Shown here: positions 1-5,161 of the stretch, one piece after another
Layout: every line of letters starts with the position of its first letter
Position numbering within the stretch: position 1 is the stretch's first letter
Source of the DNA: an uncultured Erysipelotrichaceae bacterium
GTDB taxonomy: Bacteria > Bacillota_I > Bacilli_A > Erysipelotrichales > Erysipelotrichaceae
Direction: 5' to 3'
Length of the DNA stretch: 5,161 nt
Assembly: GCA_937874965.1 (NCBI GenBank)
Contig: CALNCD010000093.1
Span: forward strand, 1 to 5,161
Notes under the pieces: generated by a model
Told to the model about the DNA's origin: nothing
Database searches by the model: none
What the model saw: only the letters and a program-made list of their open reading frames with translations
Position numbers and translations under genes: made by a program

Positions 1-1050
1 GGCAAAGCAGCGATGGAAGCCATTGCTGATCAAAGCGGCCTTTCGATTACAGTCCTGTATCCAAGCGAAGGGGTCAGCCAGCTCCAACAGGCGCAGATGC
101 AGACACAAAGCGGTCAGAACGTTGATGTCCTGGGCATTGAAGGAAATTTCGACGACGCTCAACGGACCCTGAAAGAAGCTTTTACGGATGATGACCTATT
201 GCTGACACTTGCGGAGAACAGCAAACAGCTAAGCAGTGCCAACTCCATCAACATTGCCCGTTTGCTTCCCCAGGTCGTCTACTACATCGATGCCTACGTC
301 CGGCTCGTCAAGAATGCATCTATCCGTCCAGATGAACGGATCAATGTGATTGTTCCTTCCGGAAACTTCGGAAACATTCTGGCTGCTTACCTAGCCAAAG
401 AAAGCGGACTTCCGCTCAATCGGCTGATTGTCGCCACCAACGAAAACAAAGTCCTTGACGACTTCATCCGGACAGGGGTTTTCTCAATCCATGAACGCTC
501 GTTCCATAAAACCCATTCGCCATCCATGGATATTCTTGTTCCGTCCAACCTGGAACGTTTTCTTGCTTTGCTTTATGGAACCCAGCAGACAAAGCGCTGG
601 ATGAAAGAACTGGTCAGCACCAAGTCATTTGCCCTCACCCCTGAGCAGCATGACCGCCTGCAACAGACAATGGTCAGCTATCATGCAAGCAACTCAGAAA
701 CCCTGGACAGCATTCAAGATGTCTTTGCCACAGATCACTACCTGATTGACCCTCATACTGCCTGTGCCCATGTTGCCTACACCAAGGATATCCAAGAAAC
801 CCAGGATTCCCATTTCTATCTTCTGGTCAGTACGGCCAATCCTTTTAAATTCAGCGAAGCATACAGCACCTTGTTTGCATTGAATGAAGAAAACCCATAC
901 CTGCGCCTGCAGGAACTTGCCGCAAAGACAGACACCGAAGTCCCGGCAGCACTCCGCAATTTACAAACGAAGCCGATCCGCTTCACAACAGTTCTGAAGA
1001 AAGAAGAAATCATCCCCTACCTGATTCAGAAAGTGAAAACCCATGACTAA
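1..1050 (+). CDS. thrC: Threonine synthase, C-terminal part (5' end outside window)
   Basis: This is a pyridoxal-phosphate enzyme that converts O-phospho-L-homoserine to L-threonine and phosphate, the last step of threonine synthesis, in the cytosol. The frame is open from base 1, so the gene begins upstream and the ATG at 13 is internal: the residues before and after it (GKAAMEAI) match the GKAALEGF-type stretch found well inside ThrC. About 349 residues are visible. Family members of this long type have roughly 450-500, so about 100-150 N-terminal residues, including the PLP-binding lysine, are missing. Visible family motifs are GNFDDAQ (near 145), NSINIARLLPQ (from 241), VPSGNFGN (352-375, cofactor phosphate region), the SPSMDI segment (from 517), DPHTACAHVAY (near 750-785) and STANPFKF (829-852). 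The gene overlaps thrB by 8 nt, which implies co-transcription. Identity is firm from motif order; it is a truncation by the window edge, not a pseudogene. Confidence 0.95.
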   Translation, partial: GKAAMEAIADQSGLSITVLYPSEGVSQLQQAQMQTQSGQNVDVLGIEGNFDDAQRTLKEAFTDDDLLLTLAENSKQLSSANSINIARLLPQVVYYIDAYVRLVKNASIRPDERINVIVPSGNFGNILAAYLAKESGLPLNRLIVATNENKVLDDFIRTGVFSIHERSFHKTHSPSMDILVPSNLERFLALLYGTQQTKRWMKELVSTKSFALTPEQHDRLQQTMVSYHASNSETLDSIQDVFATDHYLIDPHTACAHVAYTKDIQETQDSHFYLLVSTANPFKFSEAYSTLFALNEENPYLRLQELAAKTDTEVPAALRNLQTKPIRFTTVLKKEEIIPYLIQKVKTHD

Positions 1051-1942
1051 GCTAACAGCAAAAGTCAGTGCAACCAGCGCCAATATCGGATCTGGATTTG
1101 ACGCTATCGGCATTGCATTGAACCTTTATAATATATTTACACTGGACTTCACAACAACCCATGGCATTGAATACCTAGGTATCGAAACTGAGTATGCCAA
1201 TGAAAACCATCTGGTTCTAAGAACATTCTTCGATCTTTTAGAAGATCACCACGTTGAAGTACCGCGTAATTTCACCTTCAGCAGCAGCTGTGACATCCCG
1301 ATCGCCCGAGGCTTAGGCAGCAGCTCAGCATGTATTGTTGCTGGACTGCTGATGGCCAATGAATATGGAAAATTACACCTGACAACTCAGCAATTGCTCG
1401 AAATTGCCTGCCGAATCGAAGGGCATCCTGATAATGTTGCCCCTGCATTGCTCGGTCAGCTTGTCTGTGCCCTGATCCGTGATAATCAGCAGGTTCTGGC
1501 AAGGATTACACCGATTCATGCATCTTTGCGTTTTCTTGCCATTATTCCTGATGAAAAAGTGTCGACACACCAGGCCCGAACTGTCCTGCGCCAAAGTGTG
1601 CTGCTCAGCGATGCAGTGTTTAATCATGCCCGTACCGCTTTGCTTCCTGCTGCTTTCTCAGCTGCGGATAAAGACCTTCTGGCAGAAGTCACTCAAGACC
1701 GGCTCCATCAGAAAGAACGCTTTCAACTCATTGGCAACAGTGATTCATTGCTCAAGTCTCTTCATGAAACACCGGTTCTTGCCTATTGGATCTCCGGATC
1801 AGGCTCAACCGTGATTGCCCTGACAGATATGCACAATGCCACAGAAGTCCAATCCTATCTAAAAAGCACCTGTGCATCAACGACACAAGTGCTCATTCTT
1901 AAACCTGATAATCACGGCAGTACGCTTACCATTTCCCGATGA
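1043..1942 (+). CDS. thrB: Homoserine kinase
   Basis: This GHMP-family kinase uses ATP to phosphorylate L-homoserine, giving the substrate of ThrC. It has 299 residues, the normal family length. Visible motifs are the N-terminal substrate-side motif SATSANIGSGFD (9-20), the ATP phosphate-binding loop P86-x3-GLGSSSA (86-96), EGHPDNVAP (126-134), DRLHQ (219-223) and the C-terminal GHMP glycine motif SGSGST (251-256). The ATG at 1043 puts the first motif at the usual distance from the N-terminus. It lies 8 nt inside the thrC stop, and no good Shine-Dalgarno precedes it (only AGAAAG-like purines), so translation is probably coupled to thrC. Two usual prolines are replaced: P-ATSAN-x-GPGFD reads S-ATSANIGSGFD, and the common SGAGPT/SGSGPT reads SGSGST. 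The 3' end overlaps asd by 17 bp, but the protein keeps the usual C-terminal DN-x-G element, so it is not a read-through extension. Confidence 0.95.
   Translation: MTKLTAKVSATSANIGSGFDAIGIALNLYNIFTLDFTTTHGIEYLGIETEYANENHLVLRTFFDLLEDHHVEVPRNFTFSSSCDIPIARGLGSSSACIVAGLLMANEYGKLHLTTQQLLEIACRIEGHPDNVAPALLGQLVCALIRDNQQVLARITPIHASLRFLAIIPDEKVSTHQARTVLRQSVLLSDAVFNHARTALLPAAFSAADKDLLAEVTQDRLHQKERFQLIGNSDSLLKSLHETPVLAYWISGSGSTVIALTDMHNATEVQSYLKSTCASTTQVLILKPDNHGSTLTISR
1861..1893 (-). terminator. Intrinsic terminator for asd, inside the thrB coding region
   Basis: Read on the - strand, AGCACTTGTG (1893-1884) and CACAGGTGCT (1874-1865) form a 10-bp stem with nine Watson-Crick pairs and one G-U pair around a 9-nt loop. 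The stem ends in T and is followed directly by four more (T5 at 1865-1861). It begins 32 nt beyond the asd stop codon, the expected place for the end of that transcript. On the + strand the same repeat has a C-A mismatch and no T-tract (it is followed by CATTCTT), so the orientation fits asd rather than thrB. The bases are also sense codons of thrB, about residues 275-284. The call rests on pairing read by eye; no folding energy was calculated. Confidence 0.72.
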
Positions 1943-2930
1943 AATCTGCCTTGATGAGACGATCGGCAATCTGAACCGCATTAGCTGCAGCACCCTTACG
2001 AAGATTATCACCTACACAGAAAACATGAAGAATCTTCGGATTGAAAACATCAACACGGATCCGGCCGACCAACACCTGATCATGTCCGTTTGCCTCTATC
2101 GGCATGGGATAAATCAGGTTTTTTATATCATCGATACATCGAACCCCTTCCGCTTTCTCATATAGCGCAATGACCTCTTCCCGATCGACAGGACGATCAA
2201 ACTCAAGACGGATATCAATACTGTGCGAATTCAGGACAGGAACCCGAACACAGGTCGCAGAAACAGGCAGATGCTCAAGTCCCAGGATTTTCTGGGTTTC
2301 CCAGACCATTTTCATTTCTTCTTTCGTATAGAGGTTATCCAGTGGCTGATCAATCTGAGGAATCACGTTATGAACAATCGGATACGGAAAATTCAAAGGA
2401 GGTTCCCCTTTTTCACCGCGCAGAAGATCGTCGATTCCTTTATGCCCCGCACCTGAAACGGCTTGATAAGGAGCATAGTCAACCCGCTCCACTTTATAGG
2501 TTTCCAGCAGCGGCTTAATAGCAAGAACCGATTGGATAGTCGAGCAGTTCGGATTTGCGATAATGTAGTTTCGGGCAGAAGCTATTGCCTGAAAGTTGAT
2601 TTCAGGAACCACCAAGGCTTTATCCAGATCTTGACGAAAGGTACTGCTGTTATCGATGACCAAGGTTTTTGCCTGAGCCGCCAAAGGCGCATAGGCTTCG
2701 CTGATAGAACCTCCAGCTGAAAACAATGCGATATCGAAGTGCTCAGACTGAAAACTGTCAGTTCTCAACTCCTGAACAATCAGAGGCTTACCCTTATACA
2801 TAAGAACAGTTCCGGCAGAACGTGAAGATGCAAACAAAACCAGCGTATCAATCGCCAATCCATACTCTTCCAAAACCTCAATCATCATCCGGCCAACAGC
2901 ACCCGTTGCCCCAACTATCGCAATTTTCAT
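1926..2930 (-). CDS. asd: Aspartate-semialdehyde dehydrogenase
   Basis: Asd reduces L-aspartyl phosphate with NADPH to L-aspartate 4-semialdehyde, the branch-point metabolite for lysine/diaminopimelate, methionine and threonine. From the ATG at 2930 the protein has 334 residues, typical for the family. Motifs in order are the NADP-binding GATGAVG (7-13), SSRSAG (35-40), NPNCSTIQ with the catalytic cysteine C129 (126-133), YQAVSGAG with Q156 (155-162), RVPVLNSHS with the catalytic histidine H236 (229-237), and the C-terminal RIRVD and DNLRKGAAANAVQIA segments (290-322). The start is chosen because MKIAIVGATG is the canonical N-terminus and GGAG lies 6 nt upstream. The frame is open further, to a TTG at 2972, but that would add 14 non-conserved residues. 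It lies 50 nt downstream of the amidohydrolase with no terminator between, so it is probably the last gene of that transcription unit. Its 3' end overlaps thrB by 17 bp. Confidence 0.96.
   Translation of the reverse strand: MKIAIVGATGAVGRMMIEVLEEYGLAIDTLVLFASSRSAGTVLMYKGKPLIVQELRTDSFQSEHFDIALFSAGGSISEAYAPLAAQAKTLVIDNSSTFRQDLDKALVVPEINFQAIASARNYIIANPNCSTIQSVLAIKPLLETYKVERVDYAPYQAVSGAGHKGIDDLLRGEKGEPPLNFPYPIVHNVIPQIDQPLDNLYTKEEMKMVWETQKILGLEHLPVSATCVRVPVLNSHSIDIRLEFDRPVDREEVIALYEKAEGVRCIDDIKNLIYPMPIEANGHDQVLVGRIRVDVFNPKILHVFCVGDNLRKGAAANAVQIADRLIKADFIGKW
2074..2124 (+). terminator. Possible intrinsic terminator for thrC-thrB, inside the asd coding region
   Basis: On the + strand ACCTGAT (2074-2080) pairs perfectly with ATCAGGT (2113-2119), and a run of six T follows at 2119-2124, the first belonging to the stem. 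The 32 nt between can fold further: TCC (2085-2087) with GGA (2107-2109), and TGCC (2091-2094) with GGCA (2101-2104) around the loop TCTATC, separated by small internal loops. It starts 131 nt beyond the thrB stop. On the - strand the repeat is not followed by a T-tract. The stem is interrupted and AT-containing, so this is weaker than the asd terminator; chance pairing inside coding DNA is possible. Confidence 0.45.
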
Positions 2931-2936
2931 TGTATT

Positions 2937-2940
2937 CTCC
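2937..2940 (-). promoter_or_regulatory. Ribosome binding site deciding the asd start
   Basis: On the - strand GGAG (2940-2937), part of the purine-rich AAGGATGGAG, ends 6 nt before the ATG at 2930. This supports initiation at MKIAIVG rather than at the upstream TTG (2972) or the ATG at 2939, which itself overlaps the GGAG. Confidence 0.75.
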
Positions 2941-2970
2941 ATCCTTCTAAATAATCCGCAATTCTCAGCC

Positions 2971-2993
2971 AAGCGTTTCCTTACTTGACGCTT
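2971..2993 (-). other. Small inverted repeat spanning the amidohydrolase stop codon
   Basis: AAGCGT (2993-2988 on the - strand) pairs with ACGCTT (2976-2971) around an 11-nt loop that holds the TAA stop codon (2983-2981). No T-run follows (the next bases are GGCTGAG), so it is not a standard terminator. It could slow ribosomes or act as an RNA processing or stability element between the amidohydrolase and asd, or it may be chance. Confidence 0.25.
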
Positions 2994-4159
2994 ACACCGC
3001 GCTTATACACCCGCTCTACTGACAGACATGCAGAAATATCTTCAAGCGGATTTGCAGACAGCCCGATCACATCAGCAAACGCTCCCGGTGCAATGACGCC
3101 GTATTTTCCTTCCACACCAAGTGTTTTGGCAGCAACTGACGTGGCACTGAAGAGCGCCTGCTGATTACTCATGCCTGCCTGGGTCATCAGAACCAGTTCG
3201 AATGCAGTATTCCGGTAATGATTAAACGGTGTGCCTGCATCCGTACCCAAAGCAATTGTAACCCCTGCTTTGACCGCTTTCGCAAAACTTTTCAGATGAT
3301 CATCCATCATTCCTTGTGACTTATCCACCATGTACTGCGGGACCTTATTCTCTTTGCCTGCTTCAACAATGTAGTATGGCGCAACAAGTGTCGGCACTAA
3401 TGTAACCTCATGTTTCAAGAACAATTCAATGACCTCATCATCCATGTAAACGCCATGTTCTATGGTATCGATGCCCGCATGAATTGCATTGATAATGCTT
3501 TGCCTTCCTTGAGCATGCGCCGCAGTCTTCTTGCCCTTATGCTTTGCTTCCATAATACCAGCCCGCAGCTCTGCTTCACTTAACTGAACATCATGAGGCG
3601 TTTCACCCCCGGTGACAACACCGCCTGAAGCCATGAATTTGACCACATCAACACCCTTTTTCAAGAGCTGGCGGGTATGCTTGCGAACTTCATCTTCCCC
3701 ATCTGACTCAAGACCCAGCAAATACCCATGACCCCCGCTCATGACAATCGGCGTTCCGGATACCAACGCATCCGGACCCAGCAAGCTTCCGTTATTCAAC
3801 ATTGTCCTGAGTTCCAGATCAATATCCATCGGACAACCCAGATCCCGAATCAGAACAATCCCGGATTCCAGTAATTCCCGGGCATTATCAATCGCCTTCT
3901 TGGTTAGCGTCACGATACTGTTCTTACGGATCAGAATCGTCGGATCATCCGGATCAGAAACCAAATGTGTATGGGCATTAATCATCCCAGGCATTATGTA
4001 AAGACCCTCGCAGTTCACCATATGTGCACTTTCTGCCGGTTCACCTGTTCCCACGGCGACGATTTTGCCATCCTGGACACTAAACCAGCTATTCGCTGTA
4101 AAACCTTGCTTGATACCATCAAACAAGGTCGCGTTGTAAAAAACCGTTAACTCACTCAT
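2981..4159 (-). CDS. Metal-dependent amidohydrolase, Xaa-Pro dipeptidase-like family
   Basis: This cytosolic amidohydrolase-superfamily enzyme has 392 residues. The metal ligands of the superfamily are all visible: H63-x-H65 in GMINAHTHL, K174 in VVKFMASGG (the lysine that is carboxylated in related enzymes), H215 in AAHAQG, H235 in IEHG and D307 in LGTDAG. The short N-terminal strands and the C-terminal APGAFADVI segment form the usual small beta domain flanking the barrel. The IKxMASGG and TIEHG forms resemble the prolidase-like branch, some members of which cleave Xaa-Pro or Xaa-Arg/Lys dipeptides. Cleavage of imported dipeptides is therefore a reasonable inference next to a peptide transporter, but imidazolonepropionase-like or other amide substrates remain possible. 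The ATG at 4159 is chosen because it lies 1 nt after the oppF stop with GAGGA 5 nt upstream; the open frame reaches an ATG at 4246, inside oppF, adding 29 unlike residues. No signal peptide is present from the chosen start. Confidence 0.85.
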   Translation of the reverse strand: MSELTVFYNATLFDGIKQGFTANSWFSVQDGKIVAVGTGEPAESAHMVNCEGLYIMPGMINAHTHLVSDPDDPTILIRKNSIVTLTKKAIDNARELLESGIVLIRDLGCPMDIDLELRTMLNNGSLLGPDALVSGTPIVMSGGHGYLLGLESDGEDEVRKHTRQLLKKGVDVVKFMASGGVVTGGETPHDVQLSEAELRAGIMEAKHKGKKTAAHAQGRQSIINAIHAGIDTIEHGVYMDDEVIELFLKHEVTLVPTLVAPYYIVEAGKENKVPQYMVDKSQGMMDDHLKSFAKAVKAGVTIALGTDAGTPFNHYRNTAFELVLMTQAGMSNQQALFSATSVAAKTLGVEGKYGVIAPGAFADVIGLSANPLEDISACLSVERVYKRGVSVK

Positions 4160-4160
4160 A

Positions 4161-5105
4161 TTAGTCCTCGTATTTCTTGTATTTCTGCTGATAGACAGGA
4201 ATCTCCGCTTCTGAACAATAGACGAAATGACCAGGAAGAATTTCATACAGATCAGGGTTGTCCTCTAAAGTGTAGACGGTATCCCCTGCGTAATCAATAC
4301 GCTTGCGCTCTTTTTCACTGCGTGGATCCGGTTCTGGAATCGCTGAAAGCAATGATTCCGTATAGGCATGAAGCGGACGGTGATAAATTTCATCGGAGGT
4401 GGACAGCTCAAGGATCTTCCCATTATGCATAACCGCAATCCGATTGCAGATATACTTAACCATTGCGAGATCATGTGCAATAAAGAGATAGGTCAGTTTC
4501 TCCTCTTCTTTCAGTTTGCGAAGCAGATTCACGATCTGAGCCTGAATGGAAACATCCAAAGCAGAGATTGCTTCATCAGCAATGATGAAACGAGGACTCA
4601 CGGCAAGTGCACGGGCAATACCAATACGCTGGCACTGTCCGCCTGAGAATTCCTTCGGGTAACGATTTGCGAAGGACTTGCTTAAACCGACTTTATCCAG
4701 AAGGTCATATACAATCGTATTGAGTTCTTCCTTGGACTTCACCATCTTATGAACCTTCAGCGGACCACCAATCGTTTCTTTCACAGTCATCCGAGGATTC
4801 AGCGATGCATACGGATCCTGGAAAACCATCTGGATGTTCTTGCGGAAACCAAGCAGTTCAGAACGGCTTTTATGAACCGCATAGTCCTTGCCGAGAAATG
4901 TGATGGATCCCCCGGTAAAATCCTCGAGTTTCATCAGCACTTTACCTGTTGTGGATTTTCCGCTTCCCGACTCACCCACCAGGCCGAATGTCTCTCCTTC
5001 GTAAATATCAAAACTGATATCATCCACAGCACGAACTTCACTGGCTTTACCCGGGTTATAGTATTTCTTCAAATTTCTAACTTGAATAATCGGTGTTAAA
5101 CTCAT
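4161..5105 (-). CDS. oppF: Oligopeptide/dipeptide ABC transporter ATP-binding protein (OppF/DppF-like)
   Basis: This is the cytosolic ATPase subunit of a peptide/nickel-class ABC importer; it hydrolyses ATP together with a second ATPase (OppD/DppD) to drive uptake through two permeases fed by an extracellular binding protein. It has 314 residues, normal for OppF. Motifs are Walker A GESGSGKST (44-52), Q-loop VFQDP with Q96, signature FSGGQCQR (153-160; the FSGGQCQRIGIAR form is typical of OppF), Walker B FIIADE ending in E178, D-loop SALD (181-184) and switch histidine H211. The oligopeptide-transporter C-terminal motif RPLHAYTESLLSAIPEPDP (243-261) follows, then a tail containing GHFVYCSEAE. 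The residue after the catalytic glutamate is alanine (DEAISALD) where DEPxSALD is usual. A strong AGGAGG lies 7 nt before the ATG at 5105. Substrate could be oligopeptide, dipeptide or another solute of this class; the adjacent peptidase-like gene favours peptides. Confidence 0.92.
   Translation of the reverse strand: MSLTPIIQVRNLKKYYNPGKASEVRAVDDISFDIYEGETFGLVGESGSGKSTTGKVLMKLEDFTGGSITFLGKDYAVHKSRSELLGFRKNIQMVFQDPYASLNPRMTVKETIGGPLKVHKMVKSKEELNTIVYDLLDKVGLSKSFANRYPKEFSGGQCQRIGIARALAVSPRFIIADEAISALDVSIQAQIVNLLRKLKEEEKLTYLFIAHDLAMVKYICNRIAVMHNGKILELSTSDEIYHRPLHAYTESLLSAIPEPDPRSEKERKRIDYAGDTVYTLEDNPDLYEILPGHFVYCSEAEIPVYQQKYKKYED
4165..4169 (-). promoter_or_regulatory. Ribosome binding site deciding the amidohydrolase start
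   Basis: GAGGA on the - strand (4169-4165) lies in the last codons of oppF and ends 5 nt before the ATG at 4159. The oppF stop TAA (4163-4161) sits between site and start, so terminating ribosomes could reinitiate directly. Confidence 0.7.
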
Positions 5106-5112
5106 CTGTAGC

Positions 5113-5118
5113 CCTCCT
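5113..5118 (-). promoter_or_regulatory. Strong Shine-Dalgarno of oppF, overlapping the upstream stop codon
   Basis: AGGAGG on the - strand (5118-5113) is a full Shine-Dalgarno match 7 nt before the oppF ATG at 5105. It shares two bases with the TAG stop codon (5119-5117) of the preceding reading frame, which suggests coupled translation of the two ATPase subunits. Confidence 0.8.
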
Positions 5119-5161
5119 ATTGATTCAGCGCTCTGAATTTTTCTTGACGTTCTTTGATTTC
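5117..5161 (-). CDS. Partial CDS: probable C-terminus of the partner transporter ATPase (OppD/DppD-like)
   Basis: The - strand frame entering from the right edge reads EIKERQEKFRALNQ and stops at TAG, 11 nt before the oppF start and merged with its Shine-Dalgarno. Fourteen residues are too few to identify a protein. In Opp/Dpp operons the gene directly before oppF is normally oppD, and a charged, helical tail would fit, so that identity rests on gene order alone. Of the other two frames, one has a stop nearby and one stays open into oppF; this frame is preferred because its stop is placed as expected for a coupled gene pair. Confidence 0.5.
   Translation of the reverse strand, partial: EIKERQEKFRALNQ

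Noticed and set aside
1232..1247. Inverted repeat GATCTT-TTAG-AAGATC inside thrB.
   Set aside because: Six base pairs in the middle of a gene, no T-run after it, and explained by the FDLLED codons.
1479..1814. 111-codon + strand frame inside thrB.
   Set aside because: It is a shadow of thrB in a different frame, with no ribosome site or recognisable protein features.
2395..2413. AAAGG/CCTTT hairpin followed by T's on the + strand inside asd, a possible back-up terminator.
   Set aside because: Only five pairs, mostly weak, over 450 nt past thrB, and expected by chance in coding DNA.
2931..2972. Longer asd start at the TTG (2972), adding 14 residues before MKIAIVG.
   Set aside because: The added residues are not family-like, no ribosome site precedes the TTG, and a GGAG sits correctly before the ATG at 2930.
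2931..2980. A promoter for asd in the 50-nt gap before it.
   Set aside because: The best -35-like TTGGCT and -10-like TATTTA on the - strand are only 13 nt apart, too close for a standard promoter.
2985..3009. Promoter-like TTGACG and TATACA on the + strand.
   Set aside because: Spacing is only about 13 nt and no + strand gene lies downstream.
3930..3962. Repeated GGATCA-type words in the amidohydrolase gene.
   Set aside because: They arise from the codons of the DPDDPTILIRKN segment and have no regular repeat structure.
4160..4246. Longer amidohydrolase start at the ATG at 4246, whose extra basic and partly hydrophobic residues look a little like a signal peptide.
   Set aside because: It overlaps 86 nt of oppF in another frame, while the ATG at 4159 has a good ribosome site and fits the family N-terminus.
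4749..5099. 116-codon + strand frame antisense to oppF.
   Set aside because: It mirrors the conserved ATPase codons and shows no independent coding evidence.

Overview
The window is a stretch of bacterial chromosome with conventional metabolic genes and almost no non-coding DNA. Strong AGGAGG-type ribosome binding sites, a long threonine synthase of the clostridial/E. coli ThrC type, an Opp/Dpp-type ATPase and moderate GC (by eye, not computed) suggest a Gram-positive Bacillota member. A gut-type Clostridia or Erysipelotrichia relative is possible, but that placement is a guess.

Layout: on the + strand, from the left edge, come the C-terminal ~349 codons of threonine synthase (thrC, 1-1050) and then homoserine kinase (thrB, 1043-1942), overlapping by 8 nt. 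On the - strand, reading from the right edge leftwards, come the last ~14 codons of what is probably the partner transporter ATPase (5161-5117), an OppF/DppF-like ATPase (5105-4161), a metal-dependent amidohydrolase resembling Xaa-Pro-dipeptidase-like enzymes (4159-2981) and aspartate-semialdehyde dehydrogenase (asd, 2930-1926). These four are spaced by 11, 1 and 50 nt and look like one transcription unit. No promoter is visible for either unit; both must start outside the window, unless asd has a promoter I cannot recognise.

The two units converge and their last genes, thrB and asd, overlap tail to tail by 17 bp (1926-1942). There is therefore no intergenic space for terminators. Instead I see two hairpin-plus-T-tract structures, each in the orientation expected for one unit and each buried inside the other unit's last gene: a 10-bp stem with a short loop and T5 at 1893-1861 (- strand, inside thrB), and a longer branched stem with T6 at 2074-2124 (+ strand, inside asd). 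This reciprocal arrangement is the most interesting thing in the window. It predicts about 200-260 nt of complementary 3' mRNA.

Functionally, Asd makes aspartate semialdehyde, the precursor of homoserine; ThrB phosphorylates homoserine and ThrC converts the phosphate to threonine. So pathway enzymes sit on both sides of the convergence, while asd is grouped with peptide uptake and probable dipeptide hydrolysis. I found no mobile element, CRISPR array, tRNA/rRNA, riboswitch or clearly novel system. There is no gene-free stretch longer than 50 bp.
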